A DNA stretch of 64,000 nt from Robiginitalea sp. SC105 (GTDB lineage: Bacteria > Bacteroidota > Bacteroidia > Flavobacteriales > Flavobacteriaceae). The translations under genes and the position numbers were made by a program. The stretch spans positions 992,001 to 1,056,000 of the forward strand of contig NZ_JACLZF010000001.1 of the NCBI RefSeq assembly GCF_014243345.1, given 5' to 3'. Below, piece by piece: positions 34,146-42,822 of this stretch; the first letter of the stretch is position 1; each line of letters opens with the position of its first letter. The notes under the pieces are model-generated. The model saw only the letters and a list, made by a program, of their open reading frames with translations. It was not told the origin of the DNA and searched no databases.

Positions 34146-34553
34146 TTATTTTTCAGCGTCTGCCAGTTTCTTGGTATCGACAAATTGCTGGAAGGCAGTA
34201 ATCTTCCCCTCATCGTCGAGGGTCCACAGGTGGGCTGCCTGCGCATTATAACTCTTCCCGGTTTCCTTAACCTTGGCATCATACCGCAGGGTGGCCAGGA
34301 CCATATTATCGCTCATCCCGTGGATTTTTACATCCTGTAACCCGAAGTATTCGTGGTTGGCCCCGAGGCGGGCAAATACACCCTCTAAAACGGCATCCGG
34401 GCCAATGTAGGGATTGCCGTCTGCCAGAGAATTGCTTTCGGCTTCGTTCCAGGTGATTTCGGGATGCATCGATCCCAGGACGGTTGGCATATCCCCCGTA
34501 GCGAAAGCATTGTACAGGGATTCAATAATTGCAATGTTTTGTTGGGTTGTCAT
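34146..34553 (-). CDS. SnoaL-like (NTF2 fold) protein
   Basis: A 135-residue cytoplasmic NTF2-like protein. IESLYNAFATGDMPTVLGSMHPEITWNEAESNSLADGNPYIGP is the typical N-terminal helix and first strands, followed by VFARLGANHEYF, NMVLATLRYDAKVKETGKSY and HLWTLDDEGKITAFQQFVDT. The Asp/His layout of ketosteroid-isomerase-like enzymes is partly present. The function is probably a small enzyme on a hydrophobic substrate, not assignable further. It lies between a VOC gene and DUF6090 copy 5 on the same strand. Confidence 0.82.
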   Translation of the reverse strand: MTTQQNIAIIESLYNAFATGDMPTVLGSMHPEITWNEAESNSLADGNPYIGPDAVLEGVFARLGANHEYFGLQDVKIHGMSDNMVLATLRYDAKVKETGKSYNAQAAHLWTLDDEGKITAFQQFVDTKKLADAEK

Positions 34554-34593
34554 GATTTTGGTTTTAGTTTGTTATTTATGTTATGGTGCATTT

Positions 34594-35100
34594 TTATTCT
34601 TTCCAGTTGTCCATTACTCGTCGCAGCTCAGAACCATCAACCGCTTCGATCAACTCAAAATAAATTCCGTTCACATCTTCAACGTGAGCCAATTTAACCC
34701 TCGTGTATGGGCTTTCACTGGGCTGGGAGGATTGGATGCCCAGACCGTGCAAATGGTTTACCATGGATGCTATATTCCGGGCTTCAAGGCCAAAATGATC
34801 GATGCCTTCCGGCCGCTGCTCATTTGCGGGCAACAATTCGATAAATGTGGATTTGTTAATCTGAAAATACGCGAAAATGGGTTTCCCCGATGCATCGTTA
34901 AACTTGTAGGTCATCGGAAAGCCCAGATCGTGCTCATAAAACTTTACCGCTGCTTCAAAATCCGAAACCCTTAAACCCACATGGTTTAAACCGACAACCC
35001 GGGCTTCATCCGCACGGTCCGTTGCGCTTTGCCTGCCAATACCGAACCCGGTTAACAGGAGCATTGCGGCCAGGGATAACAAGATAAGTTTTCGTTTCAT
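34594..35100 (-). CDS. Exported VOC-family protein
   Basis: A 168-residue VOC protein with an N-terminal signal (KRKLILLSLAAMLLLTGFGIG), so it works outside the cytoplasm. The domain is complete: VGLNHVGLRVSDFEAAVKFYEHDLGFPMTYKF, PIFAYFQINKSTFIELLPANEQRPEGIDHFGLEARNIASMVNHL and VKLAHVEDVNGIYFELIEA. Metal-type residues His (NHVGLRV), Glu (FIELLP), His (DHFGLEA) and Glu (YFELIE) are all retained, so a metal-dependent lyase, dioxygenase or isomerase is possible. The ATG at 35100 is chosen for the signal; a longer frame reaching 35295 has no VOC support. Confidence 0.82.
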   Translation of the reverse strand: MKRKLILLSLAAMLLLTGFGIGRQSATDRADEARVVGLNHVGLRVSDFEAAVKFYEHDLGFPMTYKFNDASGKPIFAYFQINKSTFIELLPANEQRPEGIDHFGLEARNIASMVNHLHGLGIQSSQPSESPYTRVKLAHVEDVNGIYFELIEAVDGSELRRVMDNWKE

Positions 35101-35143
35101 AAGTCTCTCTTTTAAGGCTACAATGTTTGGTTGAACAATTGTT

Positions 35144-35830
35144 TCAGGGTTTTTCAGCCTCGGTGTCTGCATTGGGTAAAGCCTTTCCTTTTTTGATTGC
35201 GCAGAAGCCAAATACCAACGGCAGGATAAAATACGAAAGCCCTGAAATCTTTTCGGAAATACCAGCGGCCAATCCGACTGCCAGCAGGACAGCAAAACCG
35301 CTAAGTGCGGCTATTCCCCATGTCTTGCGGATCAACCCGCTCTTTCCAAAGGTCTCCTGGCAAAACAGTAACATAAAAAGTAAAGGCCCAATAGTAATAT
35401 TCCTGTATAAAGAAGCGATTCCGCCTCTGATGGATTCAAAGATCTCAGGCGATGCCTCATGAACCTCCAGGGCAGGGCCATAACTTCCCAGGGTTAAAAA
35501 GAAAGCGGCAGTAGAGAAGATATTTCCAACCATGAGGAGGGCCCAAAGGGCACTTTTGATGCCCTTCGATTCCTTCAGAAACAGGATGTATGACAAGAGG
35601 AGCAAAATGCCACTAACCATCTGCCAGGTCCAAATATTACGAAGCTCAGGCCAATGCGACTTGATAAAATCGTAAACATTATCGGGCCCACCCTCTTCAC
35701 TTATCCACCCAATCCGGTATTCAAGGAACACGGTAATCAAAAACAGCAGGGTCCCAATGACCATGGACAATCCGCCAATCCTGGATTCAGTTAGTTTGTT
35801 CATGCCAGCAGGTTGTTTTCTTGCATTCAT
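35144..35830 (-). CDS. Multi-pass membrane protein, hypothetical
   Basis: A 228-residue protein with about seven helices: IGGLSMVIGTLLFLITVFLEY, IWTWQMVSGILLLLSYILFL, SALWALLMVGNIFSTAAFFLTLGSY, ITIGPLLFMLLFCQETFG, TWGIAALSGFAVLLAVGLAAGI and LSYFILPLVFGFCAI. I do not recognise the family; the shape resembles DUF4386-like proteins, but the signature residues differ. The start at 35830 overlaps the stop of the MDR reductase gene (ATGA), so the two are co-translated. Confidence 0.65.
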   Translation of the reverse strand: MNARKQPAGMNKLTESRIGGLSMVIGTLLFLITVFLEYRIGWISEEGGPDNVYDFIKSHWPELRNIWTWQMVSGILLLLSYILFLKESKGIKSALWALLMVGNIFSTAAFFLTLGSYGPALEVHEASPEIFESIRGGIASLYRNITIGPLLFMLLFCQETFGKSGLIRKTWGIAALSGFAVLLAVGLAAGISEKISGLSYFILPLVFGFCAIKKGKALPNADTEAEKP

Positions 35831-36795
35831 GTGATGGCCACTACTTTTCCTTTTGCCCTGTTGGCTTCCATGTACCGGTGGGCATCCGGCACTTCGTCCA
35901 GCCGGAATACCTTATCTATATTCAATCGAATGGCCCCCTTTTCAACTTCTTCGATAAATTCCTGCAGGAGTTCTTTGGAGAGGTTTTTGGATTCCCCCAT
36001 GTAGACGGTAAGCCTTCCCAGGGAAGGGATGTCGCCCATAGGGGTAAATTCCTTCATGGTCCATTCATTGCCCAGGATCCCCGTCATGCAAACCACGCCT
36101 TTCGGGGCAATGCATTTCAGGGAATCTTTCAAAGTGGCCGTCCCGATGAGTTCAAGCACCTTGTTCACCCCCCCGGGATAGATTTCCCGGACCTGATCCC
36201 TGACCGTTCCGGTATCCAGCACCACATGGTCTGCCCCATTATCATGCAATGCCTGCTTTTTGTCAGGATTCCGGGTGGTGGATACCACCGTTAGGCCCTG
36301 GGACTTGGCGAGCTGGCAGGACAACATGCCTATGGAGGAGGTGCCTCCCCGGATCAGCAGGGTTTCCCCCTTTTTGATTTCCAGTGCCTGGTTCAGGGAG
36401 CCTGAAACGGTTTGGAACATTTCCGGTATGGCTCCCAGGACCTCCCAGGAAAGGCTGCTTTGAAAAGGAAAGACAATTTCCAGGGGCGCCAGGGTAAATT
36501 CTGCATAACCTCCGTCAAAGAACCGGCCCATACCACCCATGATGGCAGCGACCTGTTGTCCTTTTGCATAGGTGTTGGAAGGGTCTTCCTGCACCACCCC
36601 GACACATTCAATCCCCTGTATCCGCGGGAAAACCACCCCTGGGGAATCCCCTCTCCTGGTAAACAGCTCCGACCGGTTCAGCCCGAAGGCCTTTACCCTG
36701 ATCAGTACCTGCCCGGGGGTGGCCTTGGGGGTGGCAACTTCCTGAATTTCGATCACTTCAGGATCTCCGGCTTGGGTGGTCATGGCTGCTTTCAT
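35827..36795 (-). CDS. Zinc-independent MDR-family quinone/alcohol oxidoreductase
   Basis: A 322-residue medium-chain reductase: KAAMTTQAGDPEVIEIQEV, GQVLIRVKAFGLNRSELFTRRGD (quinone oxidoreductase type, no catalytic zinc Cys), FPRIQGIECVGVVQ, KGETLLIRGGTSSIGMLSCQLAKSQGLTVVSTTRN (Rossmann loop) and a C-terminal EVPDAHRYMEANRAKGKVV. It should reduce quinones or alpha,beta-unsaturated carbonyls with NADPH. It is the first gene of a run with a membrane protein, a VOC, an NTF2-like and a DUF6090 gene, suggesting a shared response, possibly to reactive carbonyls (inference). Confidence 0.9.
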   Translation of the reverse strand: MKAAMTTQAGDPEVIEIQEVATPKATPGQVLIRVKAFGLNRSELFTRRGDSPGVVFPRIQGIECVGVVQEDPSNTYAKGQQVAAIMGGMGRFFDGGYAEFTLAPLEIVFPFQSSLSWEVLGAIPEMFQTVSGSLNQALEIKKGETLLIRGGTSSIGMLSCQLAKSQGLTVVSTTRNPDKKQALHDNGADHVVLDTGTVRDQVREIYPGGVNKVLELIGTATLKDSLKCIAPKGVVCMTGILGNEWTMKEFTPMGDIPSLGRLTVYMGESKNLSKELLQEFIEEVEKGAIRLNIDKVFRLDEVPDAHRYMEANRAKGKVVAIT

Positions 36796-36841
36796 AATTT
36801 ATTTTTTAAGGCCGGAGAGGTTCCGGGTTTCTCCTTGCTTG

Positions 36842-37822
36842 CTACTCCTGGTCAATTTCGGAAAAAAGAATCCCTCCCTTCAGATCAACTGAAACTAATT
36901 GCGATTTATCGGGCGAGCAGTCCATCGCACTGATTGTGGCCCGGTGTTCTGTAATGTCCCCAAGGTGCTGTCCATCCATCTTGTTCCATTTTCTGATAGA
37001 TCGGTCAACGCCGGCTGTAAATATGTATCGATCCGTCAGTTTGCCATCCGTCAAGGCCAGCTGTATCGGAATTCTTAGAAGCGTATCCTGTTCTTTGTAA
37101 TAATAGGGCCAGTCGGGGTGGTGTTTTACAAAGGAAAGGCTATCCGCCTTTGCATTGTAAAACTGAAATTCCTTGTTATTTAAAAACAGCATGTTCCCGG
37201 ACCCATCCACGTCCGTTAATTTGCCGGAACCCGTTAGTTCCTTCCCGAACTGATCCGTTTGCGCGTCCCAAAAAACGAATTTGCCATTCCCTTTTAAAAT
37301 GATAGCGCCCTGCTCGTCTAGGCCGGATATGCGGTAATTTGAAATCTTTTCTGGGACCGGGATGGGCTGGTCCTTTTTCAGGTCCCGGATATAGTTTTGG
37401 CGATGGGCAGTAAGACCGGCAAGGACCTCCCCGTTTTTTGACAGGTAAATATTGGATATCCAGGAGCCCTCAACAGGAAGCCGATCAATTACGGTATTTT
37501 TGGTCGCATCGATGACCACAATCCCCGACTGCAGCGTGGAGGCATAAAGGAGTTGGTTTTGCGGCTCGTAGGCCAGGCTATATATTTCGTTCTGCAGGTT
37601 GATGAGCAGCTTTTCCTTTTGCTGACCCCTGATTCTTTCAGTTATTCGTCCGCTGAATGTTGCGACCAGTACGGTGTCCCGTTCCGATTTGAAGATGACA
37701 TCCGTGTAGGACAATGGATTAACTGCAGTAAATGCGCTTTCACGAATTTCGATTTCCTGCTTGCAACCAGCCAGGATTATCGATAGCAGTGCAATAAAAA
37801 CAGAATAGTTGCTACTTTTCAT
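36842..37822 (-). CDS. WD40-like beta-propeller lipoprotein, hypothetical
   Basis: A 326-residue lipoprotein. The ATG at 37822 opens a signal with lipobox SIILAGC. The body has repeated propeller-like blades: LINLQNEIYSLAYEPQNQLLYASTLQSGIVVIDATKN, VEGSWISNIYLSKNGEVLAGLT, DRYIFTAGVDRSIRKWNKMDGQHLG and ATISAMDCSPDKSQLVSVDLKGGI. The last two are clear WD repeats. It probably binds a protein or polymer at the cell surface. Its start overlaps the end of the upstream exported protein gene by 11 bp. Confidence 0.75.
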   Translation of the reverse strand: MKSSNYSVFIALLSIILAGCKQEIEIRESAFTAVNPLSYTDVIFKSERDTVLVATFSGRITERIRGQQKEKLLINLQNEIYSLAYEPQNQLLYASTLQSGIVVIDATKNTVIDRLPVEGSWISNIYLSKNGEVLAGLTAHRQNYIRDLKKDQPIPVPEKISNYRISGLDEQGAIILKGNGKFVFWDAQTDQFGKELTGSGKLTDVDGSGNMLFLNNKEFQFYNAKADSLSFVKHHPDWPYYYKEQDTLLRIPIQLALTDGKLTDRYIFTAGVDRSIRKWNKMDGQHLGDITEHRATISAMDCSPDKSQLVSVDLKGGILFSEIDQE

Positions 37823-38297
37823 TAAACTCTTTTTTTGTGCCATTCTCGATGAGTTCAAACTGGATGCCTTCATCGGCCGCCCCAATGGAGATTTTATTTC
37901 CGTTATTCCCCCAAACCTGCAGGGTTGCTGCACCCTGTGGCTCGGCAATGAACAACGCCCGTTGCGAGGTTTTGGAATCGAGGGTCAGGAAGATATTCCC
38001 GTAATCATTGTCGGTTACATACCCCCCTCTTTCCTGTCCTTCAGAATCGTAGAGTATGATCCCGCTAACACTACCCCCTCTGGAAAACCTGTTCCCATGT
38101 CCCTGGGGATCGGGTAGGTTGGCGCCGATTATCACGCGCTCCACACCAGACGAATCGGTCACCACCAACCCACGGACAGCGATGATCTTATCCGAGAAAT
38201 CTAGCTCCAGATTGCGGTTTAAATACTGATTAACCAGTAAATACCCGGTTAGTAAAAGGTTTAGCACCAATAGGATGCCCAAGGTTTTATTTTTCAT
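37812..38297 (-). CDS. Signal-anchored exported protein, hypothetical
   Basis: A 161-residue protein with an N-terminal anchor (LGILLVLNLLLTGYLLVNQYL), then strand-rich sequence: IIAVRGLVVTDSSGVERVIIGANLPDP, RGGSVSGIILYDSEGQERGGYVTDNDYGNIFLTLDSK and ATLQVWGNNGNKISIGAADEG. The repeated strand-turn pattern with D-SEG-ER and DND-GN turns suggests a short beta-helix-like module. The family is not known to me. It overlaps the WD40 lipoprotein gene downstream by 11 bp, so both are made from one message. Confidence 0.65.
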   Translation of the reverse strand: MKNKTLGILLVLNLLLTGYLLVNQYLNRNLELDFSDKIIAVRGLVVTDSSGVERVIIGANLPDPQGHGNRFSRGGSVSGIILYDSEGQERGGYVTDNDYGNIFLTLDSKTSQRALFIAEPQGAATLQVWGNNGNKISIGAADEGIQFELIENGTKKEFNEK

Positions 38298-38357
38298 GTG
38301 GTTTGTATGTAAAAGTTACCGGTTCGGCCATGATTTCGCGGTGGCATCACCCTTATA

Positions 38358-39134
38358 TTATTTGCTTAATTCCCCTTCGATCATTTGAAGGGTGGATTTT
38401 ATAAAGTCCTTTAAATTCAGTTCGTTGATCACCACATAATCGTGATTGTGTTTATGGTGCCAAATCTGATTCTCGAATTCCATAAAGTCTTCTTTTGGCA
38501 AATCGAATTGAAAGGGAGAAGCCTCCTGGTAGGTTTCCAGATAATTGTTCCTGTCAAAGTCTAATTTTTTAGTGAGTTCCCCGTTTGCCAGGGGAAAGCG
38601 CTTCATCAGGAAGGGCATCAGGTTTATGGTATAATTATCCGACCTGAAAAGTATGTCCTGATTTGAATCTTCAATAATGGTGAGCCAATTGCCCAGTTGT
38701 TCCCGTAGTGCATCGTTTTTGAGGATAGCCAGTTTTCCTGAATTTACGATTTCACCAGAAATTCCTGTTCTGGCGTCAAATGAATAGAAATCGCCGATAT
38801 TGACCAGTAACTGGTCCACCAGTTCGGGCACTTCAGAGAGGGAATCTGCCCGGATGAGTTGGGTAAGTTTGAAACAGGATTCGGTAACCTCTTTGTTGGC
38901 CTGTATGGATTCGTCGAGAACATCCAGGTTATTCAGGAATTCCCCTTTTAGCGCAGTTAGGAGTTCAACCTCTTCGCTATCCTCTATGCGTTGTTGATTC
39001 CAGTTGTCAATCTGGAGGGCCAGGAGGATGCCAATTACCACAAGAAGGATCTCCCCCAAGGCGTAGAGCAAATATTTACTGAGTTTGTTTGCAGCAAGCA
39101 TATCCTGTCTGATTCGTCTGAAGAATTTTATCAT
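38358..39134 (-). CDS. DUF6090 family protein (copy 6)
   Basis: A 258-residue copy: IKFFRRIRQDMLAANKLSKY, helix ALGEILLVVIGILLALQI, DNWNQQRIEDSEEVELL. Its tail shares the INLMPFLMKRFPL segment with the PFL segments of copies 4 and 5, but lacks their RQLRxEF start, so it is an intermediate member. It precedes the signal-anchored exported protein and WD40 lipoprotein genes, 60 bp apart. Confidence 0.85.
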   Translation of the reverse strand: MIKFFRRIRQDMLAANKLSKYLLYALGEILLVVIGILLALQIDNWNQQRIEDSEEVELLTALKGEFLNNLDVLDESIQANKEVTESCFKLTQLIRADSLSEVPELVDQLLVNIGDFYSFDARTGISGEIVNSGKLAILKNDALREQLGNWLTIIEDSNQDILFRSDNYTINLMPFLMKRFPLANGELTKKLDFDRNNYLETYQEASPFQFDLPKEDFMEFENQIWHHKHNHDYVVINELNLKDFIKSTLQMIEGELSK

Positions 39135-39223
39135 GGGTTAACGGTTGGTCCTTATAAGGCAATTTTGTTCCGATCAAAAACTTTGCGTCCTCCTTCCCGG
39201 CAACTGCCTGAGTGGGTTTAAAT

Positions 39224-39694
39224 TCAATCTAATGCTACAAACAACTGCGATTTAATAAGCCATTGGCCCGTTTCTTTAGTCCACATGGCTGCATAGCTCC
39301 CGCCGACTATAGATGTATCGCCTTTCTCAGGATCATACCCTTTCCAGGTCCCATTTTCCCAGGCCAGTCCTTTTACCTCATTTACTTTTATTTCTTCAGG
39401 GGTCCGTACCCAGAACATCTTACTCTCCCCTGCTGCTGCTATGTATTTCGAAAGGGCTTCTTTCCCGGCTAACAGGGTCCCGTTTCCGGTAGTTGTCAGG
39501 ACATCTTCCGTTAAAAAGGAAAGCACGAGTTCGTTGTTATACGCCCTGAGCGCCTCATTGGATGCCTGCCTGATGTTCCGGATTTGTTGTTCGTGGTCCT
39601 GGGCAAATGTTTTTGAAACGGGTAGGGTTGATAGCAACATTATCAAACAAATAACAGCGGCGGGTTTCCTTGTATTTTTTTTCATTTGTTTCAT
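39224..39694 (-). CDS. Exported DUF4440/SnoaL-like protein
   Basis: A 156-residue protein with a signal (PAAVICLIMLLSTLPVSKTFAQ) and an NTF2-like domain: IRNIRQASNEALRAYNNELVLSFLTEDVLTTTGNGTLLAGKEALSKY, FWVRTPEEIKVNEVKGLAWENGTWKGYDPEKGD and YAAMWTKETGQWLIKSQLFVAL. It is the periplasmic counterpart of the 34146 protein. Start M1 or M4 cannot be told apart. It lies between DUF6090 copies 6 and 7, again with the pattern DUF6090 plus a small soluble fold. Confidence 0.82.
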   Translation of the reverse strand: MKQMKKNTRKPAAVICLIMLLSTLPVSKTFAQDHEQQIRNIRQASNEALRAYNNELVLSFLTEDVLTTTGNGTLLAGKEALSKYIAAAGESKMFWVRTPEEIKVNEVKGLAWENGTWKGYDPEKGDTSIVGGSYAAMWTKETGQWLIKSQLFVALD

Positions 39695-39793
39695 AGCTTC
39701 TTTAGACTACCGTTCTCGTCCATTTCAAATAGATATGTTGTGCTTTCGATGTTTGTTCCCAAAGCCCATAGGGTGCAATATTTTATAAATATC

Positions 39794-40519
39794 TTATTCG
39801 TAAGCCGATATTGCTTCGTCAAGCATCGGAAGAATTTCCTGAATCTTCCTGGCCCCATTCTGCAAAGCTGCCAAGGTGCTTTCTGCGTTTTTGATGTTTA
39901 GTTTTAAACAGGTAAGAAAATATTGGTCGGACTTTAGTTGTTCATAATCGGCAGGTACGCCTCCTTCACTATAATTCCAATCGAGAAAATGGTTGCGGGC
40001 ATAGGGAAGGAAAACGGTTAGGAACTCATAGTCGTCGTCTTCGGTGTCATCAATGATGTTTTTCGTGGAATTGGTGTAGTAGTATATCAATTCATTTCTG
40101 AGTTTCAGATTCTTTAATAGCTCCAATCCGAATTTTTTCATCAATTGATAGCCGTTGTCGAGAAAAACGATTCGTCTTGCGATCATTACCCTCCCAAGAT
40201 GATACTCGAGAGAGTCATAAGGAATAGCTCTATTTTCCAATGCACGGATGACGGTGGACTGGATGTGGATATCGTCCAACTTTTTTATACGGGTATCGCG
40301 AATACTCAGACTATCGCTGATGAGGTTGCTGCGGATCTCCGTCAGTGCTTTCAAGATTTCTCCGTCCACTTTCCTTTGTTCGTTCCAATTATCTATTTGG
40401 AGGGCAATCAAAATCCCTATAACCACAAGTAAAATTTCCCCGAATGCGTAGAGCAAATATTTACTGAATTTATTCTCAGTGAGAAATCGTTGCCGGATTT
40501 TCCGAAAGAATCTGATCAT
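39794..40519 (-). CDS. DUF6090 family protein (copy 7)
   Basis: A 241-residue copy, the shortest of the eight: IRFFRKIRQRFLTENKFSKY, helix AFGEILLVVIGILIALQI, DNWNEQRKVDGEILKALTEI. Its tail (SNLISDSLSIRDTRIKKLDD, later LAALQNGARKIQEILPML) has no PFL segment and shows heptad-like spacing at the C-terminus. It lies 16 bp after a multi-pass membrane protein gene. Confidence 0.85.
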   Translation of the reverse strand: MIRFFRKIRQRFLTENKFSKYLLYAFGEILLVVIGILIALQIDNWNEQRKVDGEILKALTEIRSNLISDSLSIRDTRIKKLDDIHIQSTVIRALENRAIPYDSLEYHLGRVMIARRIVFLDNGYQLMKKFGLELLKNLKLRNELIYYYTNSTKNIIDDTEDDDYEFLTVFLPYARNHFLDWNYSEGGVPADYEQLKSDQYFLTCLKLNIKNAESTLAALQNGARKIQEILPMLDEAISAYE

Positions 40520-40534
40520 TTAGTAATGGGTTGG

Positions 40535-41326
40535 TCAAAAAGGAGCATTGCGTCCCGGCACACACGAAGTCCCGGTTGAAAAACGTTTTTTGCTTGACTG
40601 AAAGTTAGCGAAAAGAACCGGGCCATGGCTGATGGATTCCAGCCCCTTTTTGACAACCGTTTTTAAAGACACCATCGCATAGACGGCAAACCAGAAAATC
40701 AGGCCTGAACAAGTCAGGAAATGCAGGCTGCGCAGCCGGATGATATCATATACAAAAAGCGAAATCCAAAGGATCAGCCAGATGATCGGGGCTACCACGG
40801 CGGCATCCGTCCCCGTATTCATGCCTACCCGGCTCAGCAGGGGCTCCATCATCAATAGGACCCCAACGAAGATGGCATGTTTGTGCAGTTCCGGTTTATT
40901 CCTTTGTGCATATCCAAGCGCAAGAAGCAGGATGAATACCGGAAAGAAGATCCGGTTGGCCTTACCGAAAAACGGCAGTTCAGCGTAGGAAACATCCATG
41001 TAGTTTAAATAGGCGATACTAACGACGACCAAAACCGCAATGCCAAAACCTAACAGGCCAAGTCTTTTATGGGCCTTTACATTCAATTTCCGGATGTGGT
41101 TGGTTTGGATCACGAGTATCGTATACCAGGAGAACATGATGAGCCCGTGGATGACTTTGAAGGGGTCGCTGTTGCTTTCCTGATGGATGTCGAAGAGGTA
41201 GTTGTCCGAAAACGCGATCAACCCCAGGGCGAGGATGGTCAGGCTTAAGACAAAAAAGTAATTTTTGGTAAATGCGTTGTTCCTTTTGGGTTTTCTGCTT
41301 TTTTTCATGGTTGGTGCAGCAGTCAT
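40535..41326 (-). CDS. Multi-pass membrane protein, hypothetical
   Basis: A 263-residue protein with about seven helices: FFVLSLTILALGLIAFSDNYL, VIHGLIMFSWYTILVIQTNHIRK (buried His), LGLLGFGIAVLVVVSIAYLNY, RIFFPVFILLLALGYAQ, HAIFVGVLLMMEPLLSRVG and APIIWLILWISLFVYDII. It shares its layout and membrane-embedded His residues with the 58319 protein. The C-terminus after the last helix (SSKKRFSTGTSCVPGRNAPF) looks non-conserved. An inner ATG at 41308 is an alternative start. The function is unknown. Confidence 0.7.
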   Translation of the reverse strand: MTAAPTMKKSRKPKRNNAFTKNYFFVLSLTILALGLIAFSDNYLFDIHQESNSDPFKVIHGLIMFSWYTILVIQTNHIRKLNVKAHKRLGLLGFGIAVLVVVSIAYLNYMDVSYAELPFFGKANRIFFPVFILLLALGYAQRNKPELHKHAIFVGVLLMMEPLLSRVGMNTGTDAAVVAPIIWLILWISLFVYDIIRLRSLHFLTCSGLIFWFAVYAMVSLKTVVKKGLESISHGPVLFANFQSSKKRFSTGTSCVPGRNAPF

Positions 41327-41374
41327 ATGGTTGATATTGGGTTCTTCATATATCAGGCTTTGGCGTTGCTTTCG

Positions 41375-42166
41375 TCATTGTGCGTTCATAAAGTCCCCGA
41401 TCCCTTTTCTCAGATCTTCCCCTAAAGCAATGTGGTAACCGTATTGTTGGATAATGGATCGGGTAATCAGTTTACCCCGTTGGAACAGCGATAACATGGG
41501 CGGATTTTCAATGAATGACTTTTCAAAATCCATAGAAAAGTCCAGGATTTCCTGATCGGTGGCTGCATCGATTTCCTTACCGGCATAGGACAGGCTGAAC
41601 ACCAGATCGGAATACTCGTATAATTCCAGGATAGAGCCGTCTTTGGACATTTCGATTTCCATTTCCTCAATGGATTCATTGAGCTTTTTTTCAAGGCCCT
41701 TGATGCGCTGATAATTGGCCTGGTAGTTCTTTATTTTTTCTCTGATGGACTGGAATTGAGGGGATTCATAAATGGGGGATGCCAGTAACCTTTCAAATCC
41801 ATTGCTGTTCATTTCAAAGGATTTCCAAAGCATGATTTCGGAATTTTCAAAAATCTCGCGGGCCGATAGATTTTTTCGTTCGTCCACAGCCTGCAGGATG
41901 AAGTCGGCTTTATCCAAAACGCGCTTTCTTTCCTGTATCAGCCGGGTCAGGTCCGATTTGTCCTGTTCCAGGTCCTCCATGGCAAATTGCAGGTTGCTTT
42001 CGAAGGTTCCTTTAGCAATTCTTTCGGAATTCCAGTTATCGATCTGAAGTGCGAGCAGGATCCCGATAATCACCAGGAATATTTCGCCAATGGCGTATTT
42101 CAAGTACTTTCCTGTTTTACCTTCCGAAAGGAGGTTTTGCCGGATGCGTCTGAAGAATTTTATCAT
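41375..42166 (-). CDS. DUF6090 family protein (copy 8)
   Basis: A 263-residue copy: IKFFRRIRQNLLSEGKTGKY, helix AIGEIFLVIIGILLALQI, DNWNSERIAKGTFESNL. The tail is strongly helical and acidic (ANYQRIKGLEKKLNESIEEME looks like coiled coil). The start overlaps the stop of the upstream exported protein gene (ATGA), so it is the fourth gene of a run M20 - Cys/Met enzyme - exported protein - DUF6090. Confidence 0.85.
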   Translation of the reverse strand: MIKFFRRIRQNLLSEGKTGKYLKYAIGEIFLVIIGILLALQIDNWNSERIAKGTFESNLQFAMEDLEQDKSDLTRLIQERKRVLDKADFILQAVDERKNLSAREIFENSEIMLWKSFEMNSNGFERLLASPIYESPQFQSIREKIKNYQANYQRIKGLEKKLNESIEEMEIEMSKDGSILELYEYSDLVFSLSYAGKEIDAATDQEILDFSMDFEKSFIENPPMLSLFQRGKLITRSIIQQYGYHIALGEDLRKGIGDFMNAQ

Positions 42167-42822
42167 CCTTTTTTCATTATGAGGTGGTTGTATGCATAAC
42201 GCCCCCGGGGGAGTCGGTTCAGGAAGTTCTGGAATTGCTCCGATAAATCAAACTCCTTGTTGATTGCCGAGATGAAACTTCTTGCCTTCAGGACCTCGTC
42301 GGGTACTTCCAGCGCCTTTTGATCGTAGTAATAGTCAGATTCCAACTCCCAGAATGAGGCGGTTTTCGGGCCACCGGCATCGATGGATTCAAAAGTAGTT
42401 GTGGTCCCGTCCAACCCGCGGATGCAATCCTCGATGGCATCGCAGTCTTTCAGGCGCTCAAAGCCTTTGTCCCTGAACTCTTCCATTAGTCCCCTGGCCG
42501 TCGATGGCGGGATACGGATTTTCTGAACAATGGAATCTTTTTGGACCTCCTTTCGATTGGACTTCCAAACCCGATTGGTCAACACCCCCTGGTGCGTGGC
42601 ATTATTTAATTCAATGAGTTCCAAAACCTGATAATCCGCAACCTGTACCCGATAAATCCGGCAATGTTTTTCGGAGTCAAATGGAGTCAGGCCTTGCTGG
42701 CCTTCAGGGCCAGCTTGCGCATATCCGCACTGGATCCCCAAAAACAGAAATAGTAGTATGTAACCGGTTCTTTTCAAATGTCCATCAAGGGTTATATCAG
42801 ATTTTTGAAAGTGCCTGGTCAA
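42163..42822 (-). CDS. Exported protein, hypothetical
   Basis: A 219-residue protein with a signal-like stretch (TGYILLFLFLGIQCGYAQ) after a 19-residue basic lead, then EKHCRIYRVQVADYQVLELIELNN, RVWKSNRKEVQKDSIVQKIRIPPSTARGLMEEF, DCDAIEDCIRGLDGTTTTFESI and SFISAINKEFDLSEQFQNFLNRLPRG. Cys residues in DCDAIEDC could pair. I do not recognise a family. It overlaps the Cys/Met enzyme gene by 26 bp and is coupled to DUF6090 copy 8 downstream. Confidence 0.65.
   Translation of the reverse strand: MTRHFQKSDITLDGHLKRTGYILLFLFLGIQCGYAQAGPEGQQGLTPFDSEKHCRIYRVQVADYQVLELIELNNATHQGVLTNRVWKSNRKEVQKDSIVQKIRIPPSTARGLMEEFRDKGFERLKDCDAIEDCIRGLDGTTTTFESIDAGGPKTASFWELESDYYYDQKALEVPDEVLKARSFISAINKEFDLSEQFQNFLNRLPRGRYAYNHLIMKKG

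Noticed and set aside
34594-35295. Extended VOC protein starting at 35295
   Set aside because: The first 65 residues have no VOC or signal features; the ATG at 35100 opens a proper signal peptide.
22712-42166. DUF6090 cluster as a prophage or toxin-antitoxin array
   Set aside because: No phage structural genes, integrase or toxin-like partner; each copy is embedded in an ordinary metabolic operon.
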